Shown here in pieces: positions 41,286-52,908 of a stretch of DNA of 64,000 nucleotides. Positions within the stretch are counted from its first letter, which is position 1. Each line of letters begins with the position of its first letter. The stretch is taken from contig NC_089863.1 of the NCBI RefSeq assembly GCF_036373705.1, forward strand, positions 1,278,501 to 1,342,500. The letters run 5' to 3'. The notes under the pieces were generated by a model, which saw nothing but the letters and a program-made list of their open reading frames with translations, made no database searches and was not told the DNA's origin. This DNA is from Amia ocellicauda. Lineage: Eukaryota; Chordata; Actinopteri; Amiiformes; Amiidae. Made by a program: the position numbers and the translations under genes.

Positions 41286-44200
41286 ATGCAGAAGCGCGGA
41301 GGTAATGTGGCTCCTCTTTCACCCCGCAGCTCCCGCACACAGGGCTCCATTGTACACCCCACGACACTGACCAGGGTTTCAAAAACGCGCCATTGCGGGC
41401 GGGCGGACTCCCCTCGACGCCTAACCTGCGTGTGTTTCTGTGGTAAAACAATGGTGTGACGGGAGTGAAAATGGCCGCCGACCCGCCCTTGGGATGAGCG
41501 GCGGTGTGGTGGTGTGTTTGTGGCTGTGTAGTTGTGCGTTTTTGCGGCCCAGCGGCCATTTTGAGCCAGTGAACCCAGTGGGAGACTCGGGCCTCGGATG
41601 GTGACGTCGTTGGACGAAAAGCATTGTGGGTAAAGTGCGGCCTTGACATGGGCTGCAGTGTGTGTGTGTCTGTGTCTGTGTGTTGCTATATTTACAAAGA
41701 TATGGTTGTGCAGATGTGCAGTTGATTGATGGCTGAACATTAGTGCTGTAAAATACAATGACATGTATTATATTGAAACAAACCACTGTCCCTGTACTGT
41801 ACTCTTTAATGTGCATTTGCCCATGTGTAGAGAGATGTTGCATGGCTCTATTATGATTTTTATTATTATTATGATGTATCTGGCCTGTATCCTCCAAGAC
41901 GAGTGTAATTCAGTTGCATTATAACTATATATACATAGAGGTATAATTTAATAACTAAATGAGATAAATGCTGTGTGTGTAGTGTTGTGTGGTGAATGTA
42001 GTGTTGTTTAAAGAGGTGCTTGTGTCCCCTGTCCCCTGCCCCCTCCCCCCCGAGTAAATGCACAGCAGAGTGTCAGCTGATGTTCCCGCCATGTTTGCAG
42101 CATTTCCATTTTTCTCCCGCGTGGACAACCGGAGGGAGAGGGCGTCCCAGTTTGCCCTGCCTGCGGCCTGCGTGGGGCAGGGGGCAGGAGCAAGGCAGAG
42201 CGAGGGGCAGGCAGAGCAGGACGGGAGCTGGGCAGAGCAGTGTGGGAGCCAGGCAGAGCAGGACAGGAGCCAGGCAGAGGGGTGGCAGGTGATGGAGAGG
42301 AAGAAAGTAGGAGGAGGTGAGCAGGAGAAGAAGACGGCAGCAGAGCCGGAAGAGTGGAGCAACTGGGGGTTGGCGGAGGAGGGCAGCGGAGAGGAGGTGT
42401 GGGGCTGGGGTGAGGGTTGGCCGGGGCCGGGACCGGGGCCGGGGCCGGGTGTGGGTGCGGCGGCGGCAGCAGCGGACCGGAAGGAGGAGAGGAGGTCCGG
42501 AGAACAGCCCCGGGAGAGGAGGCACAGCACCTCTTCATCAGAGCAGGACAACATCTTCCAGATGCTGGAGGATGAGTCAGAGGAGGAGGGGTCGAGAGGG
42601 AGGAAGATCAGATCTCCAGGGCCAGGCCAAGGAGGAGTGGAGAGGGGGAGGAGGAAAGAGGAGGAGGAGGAGGCGGAGGAGTCCAGCAGAGAGCGCTCGA
42701 TACCTCTGAAGAAGAGAGGCCGACAGAAGTCTGCGGAGGGGCCCCGAGGGACAGGGGATGAACTGAAGAAGAAGGGGAAGGTACAAGATGGAGGAGGGGA
42801 ACCACGGGGTGTGGGGCGACCCAGGGGGAGGGAGCAGGCCATGAGGAAGGAGAGGAAAAGAGAGGGAGCAGAGGAGAAGAGGAGGGACCCAGGCAGGGAG
42901 AAAGCCAGGGCAGGAACAGCCGGGTCTAGGGCCAGGGCCACCATAAGGCCGGCGCGCAAGAGAGAGGAAGACCCGGAGTGGACCGAGAGACCGAATAGCA
43001 AGGTAAAGAGAGATGAGGAGGAGCGTAATAATGGGTCTGGGGTGTGCGAGGGGGAGGGGGAGCGATGGGGAAGGATAGAGAGGAGGAGGGAGGGAAAGCA
43101 GGGTGAGAGAGCAGGGAAGGAGAGAGAGAGAAAGGGATGAGTGTCGTAATGAAGGCTATGCGTTTCTGTCCCCCCAGCAGCGCAGCCGTCCCCGGGCTGG
43201 ACCCCCACTCACGGACCGCCAGTACAGCGAGCTGTTCCAGGCAGTGTTGGGGCGGGCCCAGGAGGCATGCCCGGGTGAGTGTGCGAGAGCAGGGCGTCAG
43301 GGATGTCAGGGTGAGAGAGCAGGGCATCAGGGATGTCAGGGTGAGAGAGCAGGGCATCAGGGGTGTCAGGGTGAGAGAGCAGGGCATCAGGGGTGTCAGG
43401 GCGACTCAGTGTGGACACGGCATGACTTGGTGTGGACTCTATGGATACCGTGTGGACTCTGGTGTGGATACGTTGTGGATATGGTGTGGACTCTGTTGTG
43501 GATACAGTGTGGATTCTGGTGTGGACTCTGGTGTGACTCGGTGTGGACTCTGGTGTGACATGGTTGTTGTCCTGTGTTGCAGGGAACTTCATGGCCCCCC
43601 CGAGGCAGGCCCCACCCCTGCAGGCCAGTGTTGTGCGGGACAGCAGCTGGTGAGTAGGGCTCTTACACCCGATCACAGGGGAGCAGGGTCTCGCCGGCCT
43701 GGCTGGCCTCTCCCAGAGCTCCTCCACACAGCATGCACGACCCGTGCGGCCCGTGCAGCCCGTGCCCTCTGACGGAGGATGTGTGCTCTGTTTTATCCCA
43801 GCTGCCCCCCGGGCCGGGGCAGAGGAAGAGCAGCTCTCGGGGGCAGACGGGGGCCGAAGGGAGGATGGCAGGTGGGCCAGAGCCCCACCGAGGACAGGGC
43901 CCAGAGACCCCGAGTCCAACCCAGAGGCCACTGCAGGGAGGAAGAGACAGGGGAAGGAGAGGAAGAGGACTGGGAATACACCTGTATGTATCACTCTGCG
44001 TATCACTCCCCTGCGTATCACTCCCCCTGTGTATCACTCTCCCTGTGCATCACTCCCCTGTGTATCACTCTGTGACCCTGTGTTGTGTCTCTGTGCCGTG
44101 ACCCTGTGCCGTGTCGCAGGGGAGCGCTGGGTGCAGTGCAGTCTGGCCAGCTGTGGGAAGTGGAGGCGGCTGAGGGAGGACGTGGATCTGTCAGCCCTGC

Positions 44201-45176
44201 CAGAGCACTGGACCTGCGCCCAGAACACAGGTAGTGGACAGCACAGGAGTGGACAGGGACAGGACAGCAGTGGACAGGATAGGACAGGACACATCCCAGT
44301 GTCTGTGTCCCATGCCGTGTGTGTCATGGTCCCTCCCTCCCTCCCTCCCTCTCTCTCAAATTCAAAAGGTGCTTTATTGGCAGGACAGATCATAGTGTAG
44401 CAAATCGATCAAAGCAGATACAGATGTGCTTTCAAACAAGACAAACATAACATGAACAAATACAATACATACCGAAATACAATCAATTAAAATAGAATCC
44501 ATATTTGGTGTATGTATCAAAAATATGTGTTATGAGAATCATGACAACAAAACAGGCAATGAACCCGACTGTTTGTTTTTTTTACAATGGTTCCCGCAGG
44601 CCGGTGTCTCACTCAGTTTTCCCAGTTGTTGTTGTTTTGGTCACTGTGTGTCCGGGGCTCTGTGTGTGTCTGTGTGTCTGCGAGGGCGCGGGGGAAGCTC
44701 GAGGGGCGCTGTTTTGGGAGCAGTCTGGCTCTGAGGAAGGCCAGTATGCGGGCGCTGAAGGTGCCGCGGAGCTCGTCCCCAGGCTGCTGTCGTCCCACTC
44801 CTCCACACGGGAGGTCTTGCCCCCGGGCCTGAGGGCGGCGGGTCAGATGGTCCGACAGCGCCTCTGCAGCTCAGCGCCGGCCTCCTGGGTCTGAGGGCCT
44901 GCAGCTGATCTACTCCCTGTGCTGCGTCTGGATTACTCTTAATGACTTCTCTCCCCCTCTCTCCCTCTCTCTCTCTCTCCACCTCTCTCCCACTCTCCCC
45001 CTCTCCCTCTCTCCCTCTCTCTGTCAGACCATGCACACAACAGCTGCCGCTGCCAGGAGGAGAGCTGCGACGAGCAGCTGCCCACAGTCAACAGCAGCCT
45101 GGTGCCCGGGTCACTGGTGTGGGCAAAACAGATGGGATACCCCTGGTACACACCGAGAGACACACACACTGACACT

Positions 45177-45209
<33 letters not shown>

Positions 45210-48200
45210 ACAGACACACAGACACACACAGACACACACACAGACTGCTTGGTCCTGTTCCTTTTCCTCCTCCAGTAAAGTGCAGTCCCAGTCTGTGACC
45301 ACCAGAGGTCAGTGCAGCTTGCTTGTGTGAATGTGTGTGTGTGTGTGTGTGTCAGTGTGTGAGTGAGTGAGTGTGTGTCAGTGTGTGAGAGAGTGAGTGA
45401 GTGTGTGTCAGTGTGTGTATGTGTGTGAGAGAGTGTGTGTGTGTGTGTCTGTGGGTGTCAGTGACTGTGTCAGTGAGTGTGTTAGTGACTGTGTTAGTGA
45501 CTGTCCTGCTGTGTGCTCAGGTGGCCTGCCATGGTGGACAGAGATCCTGACACCAATCTCCACCTGCGCATCCCCAGTGCCAGCGAAAGCCTTTCGGTGA
45601 GACACTCCATCTGTCCCTACTGTCCCACTGACCCTTCTGCTGTCTCCCCACTGTCCCACAGTCCCCTCTGCTGTCTCCCCCCAGTCCCACTGTCACGTGA
45701 CGTACTTTGACATGCCAGTCTCTCGGGCCTGGGTGCCGGTGTCGGCCGTGAAGCTGTTCCACGGTCTCTCCTCAGACACTGCCTGCCCGGTGAGTCCACT
45801 GCTAGACCTGGCCCGACTCGCTGTGTGAGTGTGTGTGTGTGTGTGTGTGCATGTGTATGTGTGAGAGTGTGTGTGTGCATGTGTGAGAGTGTGTGTGTGT
45901 GTTTTGTCTCTTGTCTACAAATGAAGTGTAGTCACGGCTATTGGTAGGTTATTGTATTGTAGGTTATTGTGCCCTGAGCATTCCCAGCCGTGTCAGTATT
46001 CCCTGTGCCCCGGATCATGTGTAACTCGTATACAAGCCAGAGAGAGACATGTCCCTCTCTGAGGAGTCTTGGGTTACGTGGGTGAGACTTGCTCGTGGGG
46101 ACGGCGCTAGTTGATTGCACTTCTCCACAGGTGTGCCAGACAGGGACTTCCTGTCACAGGGTCCCTCTGAGACACTACTCTGAGCGGCTGAGAGACGCCC
46201 TGAGTGCAGCCCACATAGCCCAGAGTCTCACACTGGAGGTACCGCTGTCCCACTGTCCACCTCTCCCTCTCTCTCTCTGTCTCTCTCCCTATCGCTCTCT
46301 CTCTCTCTCTCACCCTACCTGTCTCTGTCTCTCTCCCTACCTGTCTTTGTCTCTGTCTCTCTCACGGTGGCCCCACCCGCCCCCCGCTCCCTGGCCTGCG
46401 TTGTCCGTCTCTGTCCCTCTGTCCCCTGTCCTGTGAGGTGTGCCGTATCGACGCTAAAGACACCATTCTCGCTGATCCGCAGGAACGTGTGTCTCAGCTG
46501 GGCTTCTGGAGACGCTACATCCTGGATGCGGGGCTCTGTGTGGACAACAGCAACCTCAGAGGTGAGTCGGACCCTGAGAGACACAGCGGTCAAGTCTCCC
46601 TCCCTCCTCTCACCGTGTCCCCTCTGTCCTCCCTGCAGAGTACCCAAGGCCGTTCATGAGCTTGTCCAGACACATGGGGGCCAGCGGCATCTCTGGTGCT
46701 GAGGTAGGGACCGCTCTGCTCGGCTCACATCCTTCTCCCCATTTCCTGACCTTCCCTGCGCTGCTCACCTCTCTGTCTCTCAGGAGGGGCCAGGCTGGGG
46801 CCCCAGGAAGAGGAAGAGACGCAGGAGGACGCAGAAACGTGTTCGCAGGAAGGGGGAGACACGGAGTGGGCCAGGCGCTGCCTGCCAGGACAGTGACTCC
46901 TCCCCAGAGCCGCCCTTGTCGGCAGGTGCGTCCTCGCTGTGTCCTCTGTTCCTCTCTGCGTATAAGCTGTGTCCTCTCTGTTTGTCTCTGTGTCCTCAAT
47001 GTTCCTCTCTGTGTCCTCTCTACCTCTTCACTGTGTCCTCACTGTTCCTCTCTGCGTCTTCACTGTGTCCTCTCCGTGTCCTCATTGTTCCTCTCTGTGT
47101 CCTTGCTGTTCCTCTCTGTGTCCTGTCTGTTCTTCTCTGCGTCCTCTCTGTGTCCTCTCTGTGTCCTCTCTGTTCCTCTCTGTGGTCCTCTCTATTCCTC
47201 TCTGTTCCTCTCTGTGTCCTCTCTGTGTCCTCTCTGCCTCTTCACTGTGTCTTCACTGTGTCCTCTCTGTTCCTCTCTGTGTCCTCTCTGCCTCTTCACT
47301 GTGTCTTCACTGTGTCCTCTCTGTTCCTCTCTGTGTCCTCTCTGCCTCTTCACTGTGTCCTCACTGTTCCTCTCTGTGTCTTCACTGTGTCCTTGCTGTG
47401 TCCTGTCCGTGTCCTCTCTGTCCTCGTTTTCCCTCTGTGTCCTCGCTGTGTCCTCTGCGTGTCCTCTCTCGCCGATGGCCTGTTTTGGTTTGTTTGTGTG
47501 TTTGTCTCTCACGTCTCTGTCCCCCAGCAGGGCGTCAGGGGAGGGTCATCAGGCCCCCCAGCCGAGCGAGGAAGAGTGTGGGGCCAGACAGAGCGGACCG
47601 GAGCACCAGGCTGGCTCCCACATTCACCGCCCCTGGTACGGCATTGACCTGCCCACACGCTTTGATCGACACGCACCCTCCCCCTCTCTCCGTCCCGCCC
47701 TCTATCTATCTCTATCCCTCTCCCTCTCCATCTCTCCATCTCTCTCACTCTCCCTCTCCATCTCTGCTTCTCTCTCTCCCTCTCCATCTTTCCCTCTACC
47801 TCTCCCTCACTCCCTCGTTCTCTCTGTCCCTATGTCCAGCGCAGACACACAGACTGGCCTTGCCACCACGCCGGGACCAGACCGTGCCTGATCTGACCTC
47901 TGACCCCAGTGAGGGAGGGATGGAGCCCCAGGAGAACAGAGAGAGAGAAGGAAGTGCGGAGGAGAGGGAGGGGGAGGCGGCGGCTGAGATAGGAGCAGAC
48001 AGTGAGGAGGATGGCCGCGAGAGGGAGGGTGCCGGAGATGGCCGAGGGAGCGGGGCCAGAGAGGAGCGCAGCAGCGACTCCGAGGCCCAGGGGGAGGGAA
48101 AGAGAGGGAGAGAGAGAGGCGGAGGAGGGGAGCAGGAAGAAGGGGAGGAGGAGGAGGAGGAGGGCATGGGCGTCCTCCCAGAGGACGACATGGAGGTTCT

Positions 48201-48297
48201 GAGCTGCAAAAGGGAGCAGAAAAGGCTGCTGTGTGAGGAGGAGGAGGAGGACGGGGCGGAGGAGTACCTGTCACTCCGGCTGAGTGAGGACGAGTGA
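41286..48297 (+). CDS. zcwpw1: Zinc finger CW-type and PWWP domain protein 1 (ZCWPW1)
   Basis: Predicted 876-residue histone reader that binds H3K4me3 (CW) and H3K36me3 (PWWP), the dual mark written by PRDM9, and acts in meiotic break repair. Coding exons: 41286-41301, 42101-43002, 43178-43274, 43583-43649, 43802-43983, 44120-44230, 45028-45145, 45521-45596, 45685-45789, 46131-46238, 46483-46561, 46639-46703, 46784-46925, 47531-47635 and 47840-48297. All phases agree and the total is divisible by three. The first coding exon is tiny (MQKRG). A long charged exon precedes the CW domain ERWVQCSLASCGKWRRL with WTCAQNT; the fourth zinc Cys is in HNSCRCQEE across the next junction. The PWWP domain contains LVWAKQMGYPWWPAMV, HVTYFDMPVSRAWVPV and an RVSQLGFWRR-type helix. 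The basic and acidic C-terminus ends LRLSEDE. The 43802 exon is the least certain; its frame was chosen by phase. Confidence 0.9.
43274..43580. repeat. Short tandem repeats in a zcwpw1 intron
   Basis: A 30-bp unit (GGTGAGAGAGCAGGGCATCA plus GGGATGTCAG) is repeated about four times from 43275 to 43395, overlapping the donor of the preceding exon. It is followed by a GTGTGGACTCTGGTGTGGA repeat to about 43560. Confidence 0.85.
44350..44600 (-). mobile_element. Retroelement 3' end in a zcwpw1 intron
   Basis: On the minus strand the segment reads CCAATAAAGCACCTTTTGAA TTTGAGAGAG, a polyadenylation-signal-bearing 3' end seen repeatedly in fish genomes on retroposed elements. AT-rich sequence continues to about 44600. 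The unique GC-rich sequence to 44930 may belong to the same insertion. The family is uncertain. Confidence 0.45.
45160..45500. repeat. CA and GT microsatellites in a zcwpw1 intron
   Basis: A (CA)n run with GACA steps at 45163-45245, then (GT)n with GAGT/CAGT steps at 45333-45500, ending close to the acceptor at 45521. Confidence 0.9.
46930..47465. repeat. Minisatellite in a zcwpw1 intron (TGTGTCCTCTCTGTTCCTC)
   Basis: Tandem 12-18-bp variants of TCTGTGTCCTCTCTGTTCCTC, with a longer block (GCCTCTTCACTGTGTCTTCA) repeated three times from about 47227 to 47360. Confidence 0.92.
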
Positions 48298-48299
48298 GA

Positions 48300-51080
48300 G
48301 TGAGGGAGAGTGTTGAGGAGTGAGCAGGAGTGAGGGAGTGAGAGGGGGAGGGAGGAGGAGTGAGGGAGAGTGTTGAGGAGTGAGCAGGAGTGAGGGAGTG
48401 AGAGGGAGAGGGAGGGAGGAGTGAGCGAGAATGAGGGGGAGTGAGGTAGTGTTGAGGAATGAGGCAGAGTGAGGGAGAGTGTTGAGTAAGGGGGAGTGAG
48501 GAGGAGAGAGTGAGGGAGAGTGTTGAGGAGTGAGGGGGATTGAGGGAGAGTGTTGAGTGAGGAGGAGTGAGCTAGAGTGAGGGGAGTGAGGAGGAGTGAG
48601 CGAGAGTGAGGGGGAGTGTTGAGGAGTGAACGAGAGTGAGGGAGTATTGAGTGAGTGAGTGAGGGGGAGTGTTGAGTGAAAGAGTGAGGGGCAGTGTCTA
48701 GGAGTGAGGGAGAGTTAGAGGAGTGAGGGACAGTTAGAGGAGTGAGAGAGTTAGAGGAGTGAGGGAGTGTTGAGTGAGGGCAGTGTTGAGGAGTGAGGGA
48801 GAGTTAGAGGAGTGAGGGCAGTGTTGAGTGAGGGGAGTGTTGAGGAGTGATGGCAGTGTCGAGGACTGAGGGAGAGTTAGAGGAGTGAGGCAGTGTCGAG
48901 GAGTGAGGGACTGTTGAAGGGTGAGTGCAGTGCTGAGGAGTGAGGGGAGTGCTGAAGAGTGAGGGCAGTGTCGAGGAGTGAGGGACAGTGTTGAGTGAGT
49001 GAGGCAGTGTTGAGGAGTGAGGGAGAGTTAGAGGAGTGAGGCAGTGTTGAGGAGTGAGGGAGAGTTAGAGGAGTGAGGGCAGTGTCAAGGAGTGATGGAG
49101 AGTTAGAGGGGTGAGGGGAGTGTCGAGGAGTGAGGGCAGTGTCGAGGAGTGAGGGCAGTGTCGAGGAGTGAGGGGAGTATCGAGGAGTGAGGGAGAGTTA
49201 GAGGGGTGAGGGGAGTGCTGAGGAGTGAGGGCAGTGTCGAGGAGTGATGGGAGAGTTAGAGGAGTGAGGGAGAGTTAGAGGAGTGAGGGGAGTGCTGAGG
49301 AGTGAGGGGAGTGCTGAGGAGTGAGGGCAGTGTCGAGGAGTGAGGGCAGTGTCAAGGAGTGAGGGAGAGTTAGAGGGGTGAGGGGAGTGCTGAGGAGTGA
49401 GGGCAGTGTCGAGGAGTGAGGGGAGTGTCGAGTGAGGGAGAGTTAGAGGAGTGAGGGGAGTGCTGAGGAGTGATGGCAGTGTCGAGGAGTGATGGCAGTG
49501 TCGAGGAGTGAGGGAGAGTTAGAGGAGTGAGGGCAGTGTCGAGGAGTGAGGGGAGTGTCGAGTGAGGGAGAGTTAGAGGAGTGAGGGGAGTGCTGAGGAG
49601 TGATGGCAGTGTCGAGGAGTGATGGCAGTGTCGAGGAGTGAGGGAGAGTTAGAGGAGTGAGGGCAGTGTCGAGGAGTGATGGCAGTGTCGAGGAGTGAGG
49701 GAGAGTTAGAGGAGTGAGGGCAGTGTCGAGGAGTGAGGGAGAGTTAGAGGGGTGAGGGGAGTGCTGAGGGGTGAGGGAGAGTTAGAGGAGTGAGGGCAGT
49801 GTCGAGGAGTGAGGGAGAGTTAGAGGGGTGAGGGGAGTGTCGAGGAGTGATGGCAGTGTCGAGGAGTGAGGGAGAGTTAGAGGAGTGAGGGCAGTGTCGA
49901 GGGGTGAGGGGAGTGCTGAGGAGTGAGGGCAGTGTCGAGGAGTGATGGCAGTGTCGAGGAGTGAGGGAGAGTTAGAGGGGTGAGTGGAGTGCTGAGGAGT
50001 GAGGGAGAGTTAGAAGTGAGGGGAGTGCTGAGGGGTGAGGGAGAGTTAGAGGGGTGAGTGGAGTGCTGAGGGGTGAGGGAGAGTTAGAGGAGTGAGGGCA
50101 GTGTCGAGGAGTGAGGGAGAGTTAGAGGGGTGAGGGGAGTGCTGAGGAGTGAGGGCAGTGTCGAGGGGTGAGGGGAGTGCTGAGGAGTGAGGGCAGTGTC
50201 GAGGAGTGATGGCAGTGTCGAGGAGTGAGGGAGAGTTAGAGGAGTGAGGGCAGTGTTGAGGAGTGATGGGAGTGTCGAGGAGTGAGGGAGAGTTAGAGGG
50301 GTGAGTGGAGTGCTGAGGAGTGAGGGAGAGTTAGAAGTGAGGGGAGTGCTGAGGGGTGAGGGAGAGTTAGAGGGGTGAGTGGAGTGCTGAGGGGTGAGGG
50401 AGAGTTAGAGGAGTGAGGGCAGTGTCGAGGAGTGAGGGAGAGTTAGAGGGGTGAGGGGAGTGCTGAGGAGTGAGGGCAGTGTCGAGGGGTGAGGGGAGTG
50501 CTGAGGAGTGAGGGCAGTGTGGAGGAGTGAGGGCAGTGTCGAGGGGTGAGGGGAGTGCTGAGGAGTGAGGGCAGTGTCGAGGAGTGATGGCAGTGTCGAG
50601 GAGTGAGGGAGAGTTAGAGGAGTGAGGGCAGTGTTGAGGAGTGATGGGAGTGTCGAGGAGTGAGGGAGAGTTAGAGGGGTGAGTGGAGTGCTGAGGAGTG
50701 AGGGAGAGTTAGAAGTGAGGGGAGTGCTGAGGGGTGAGGGAGAGTTAGAGGGGTGAGTGGAGTGCTGAGGGGTGAGGGAGAGTTAGAGGAGTGAGGGCAG
50801 TGTCGAGGAGTGAGGGAGAGTTAGAGGGGTGAGGGGAGTGCTGAGGAGTGAGGGCAGTGTCGAGGGGTGAGGGGAGTGCTGAGGAGTGATGGCAGTGTGG
50901 AGGAGTGATGGCAGTGTGGAGGAGTGAGGGCAGTGTCGAGGGGTGAGGGGAGTGCTGAGGAGTGAGGGCAGTGTGGAGGAGTGATGTCAGTGTGGAGGAG
51001 TGAGGGCAGTGTGGAGGAGTGAGGGCAGTGTGGAGGAGTGAGGGCAGTGTCGAGGAGTGATGGCAGTGTCGAGGAGTGTC
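48300..51080. repeat. 2.8-kb minisatellite of 19-bp units after the zcwpw1 stop codon
   Basis: Almost 150 copies of a 19-bp unit, mainly GAGGAGTGAGGGCAGTGTC, GAGGAGTGAGGGAGAGTTA and GAGGGGTGAGGGGAGTGCT. The variants alternate in larger blocks that are themselves repeated (for example about 49960-50270 and 50280-50640). The array starts right after the stop codon and ends about 130 bp before an AATAAA, so it may be transcribed as 3' UTR. Confidence 0.97.
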
Positions 51081-51210
51081 GTATCATACTGAGGTTCTGA
51101 TCAGTGTTGTGCTGCAGTGTTGTGATCAGTGTGGGCTGCCGTGTGTTGGTGTACGTTGTTCTCAGACGTGTGTACACTGACGTTGTTCCCCCGGCACCGC
51201 TGTGTTCCTG

Positions 51211-51216
51211 ACAATA
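51211..51216 (+). promoter_or_regulatory. Candidate polyadenylation signal of zcwpw1
   Basis: AATAAA on the plus strand in GACAATAAACC, followed by a GT-rich stretch (TTTCTGTGTTC, then GTGTCGTTGTGAG). It is the first good signal after the stop codon; using it would place the whole 19-bp minisatellite in the 3' UTR. Confidence 0.5.
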
Positions 51217-51299
51217 AACCTTTCTGTGTTCAAGAGTGTCGTTGTGAGCTCTGTGTGTCTGCCCTCGGCTGCCCCGGTCCACACCTGTGTGTCCCTGCC

Positions 51300-51665
51300 C
51301 CGCTGTCCGTCCTGCAGTCCTATCTGTCCCCCAACCCCGCTGTCTGTCCTCTCTGTCCCGCCCTGCTGTCTGTCCTGCTGTCCTATCTGTCCCGCCCCCC
51401 TGTCTGTCCTATATGTCCCCCAACCCCGCTGTCTGTCCTGTCTGTCCCCCAGCCCCGGTATCTGTCCTATCTGTTCTCCCCACTGTCTGTCCTATCTGAT
51501 CCCCCGCCCCGCTGTCTGCCCTGTATGTCCCCCAACTCCGCTATCTGTCCTGTCTGTCCCCCGCTCCGCTGTCTGTCCTGCTGTCCCCCAACCCCTCTGT
51601 CTGTCTTGTCTGTCCTATCTGTCCCCCGCTCCGCTGTCTGTCCCCACCCTGTCTGTCTGTCTTGA
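51300..51665. repeat. CTGTCTGTCC minisatellite
   Basis: Tandem units of about 25-35 bp such as CGCTGTCTGTCCTGTCTGTC plus CCCCAACCC. No coding potential; long Cys-Pro-Leu-Ser frames are artefacts. Confidence 0.92.
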
Positions 51666-52047
51666 CACACACACACTCACTCACTCACTGACTCACACAC
51701 ACAGAGGAAGGGTGCTAGTTTGTGTCAATGGTCGATAGGGATAGTGGGTGTCAGTCACTGGTTGTGTATTGTGTGTTGGCACAGCGGTTCATTTTCACCA
51801 GTGAACTGAGTCCTTCTAGGGTTTGGAAATTCTGGAAGAGGTGTTGGGGAAGGGAGGGAGAGACACAGAGAGAGACAGAGGGAGAGAGACAGGGAGAGAC
51901 AGAGAGAGAGAGAGAGAGAGAGACAGGATGTCAGGGCCTGGGAGCAGGTCATGGCTGGGTCTGGGAGAGACAGGGAGCGAAAACAGGAAAGAGTGAACAA
52001 TACACCTCGAACGTCACAGCCTGCCACTGCGCGCCAGGATCAGCCAC

Positions 52048-52087
<40 letters not shown>

Positions 52088-52550
52088 CAGTCTGACGGAC
52101 ACTCACAGGAGAGGGGAGGGCCTGGAAGTGGTCATTGATTAATAACACGTCAGTGACACTGAAATTCCTGTCAACAACACGAGGAAAAAGAGAGCACACG
52201 TGTCTCTGTGTGTGTGTGAGAGAGCAGAGACGGGGGTGAGATTGGCAGGGTGGAGTTTATTCCGGAGCAGAAGCAGCCAGTGCCAGCCGCCCCCCCACGC
52301 CAGCAGCCCCCCGCGCAGGCTGGGAGAGGAAGTGCCGACGGGCCGTCTCTGAGCAGCACTGCCGTCCACGGGCCCCGGGACTGGCTCCGAGTCCGGTGAG
52401 TACCAACGGGCCGGGCGGGACTGGGGCGACCCGGGGGTGGGGGGTCTGTACGTCTCCAGAGCAGCGAGATAGAGATGGGTAGACATGTGAGGAAGAGCAG
52501 ACAACGAAACTACATACACGGGCACAGTCCAGTGCAGGGAACAGTCATCT

Positions 52551-52587
<37 letters not shown>

Positions 52588-52873
52588 GTGACACAGTTGT
52601 ATTATGGTCCCACAGTGTGTGAGTGTCAGTTTGTGTCAGTGTGTCACGGTGTGTGTTTGTGTGTGTGTTATTCACTCCTCCCCTGTCTAAATTAACATGA
52701 TTATTTGACAGCAACACTCTCTATGAAACCCGCTTGACACAGCTGGTGCCGATCCAAGCCAATCTGACAGCAGCTGTGAGGGTCTGGAGTGAGTGTGTGT
52801 GTGTGTGTGTGTCAGTGTGTGTGTTTGTGTCAGTGTGTTTGTGTGTGTGTGTGTGTGTCAGTGTGTATGTTTA

Positions 52874-52908
<35 letters not shown>

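Noticed and set aside
42058-43140. Single-exon 360-codon gene
   Set aside because: Its first codons follow a stop and its last part reads through a GTAAAG donor. The segment 42101-43002 is better explained as the second coding exon of zcwpw1, with consistent phases on both sides.
43270-43400. CRISPR-like array
   Set aside because: The 30-bp units are contiguous without unique spacers and lie in a vertebrate intron. None of the tandem arrays in the window has repeat-spacer structure.
44600-44930. Separate gene in the zcwpw1 intron
   Set aside because: Several frames of 60-130 codons overlap in both directions and none shows family similarity or splice signals. It is more likely part of a retroposed insertion or unique intron sequence.
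52139-52525. 128-codon minus-strand frame as a gene
   Set aside because: The peptide shows no recognisable domain, and the AATAAA within it is the only supporting signal. I left it as spacer with a note on a possible unidentified transcript end.
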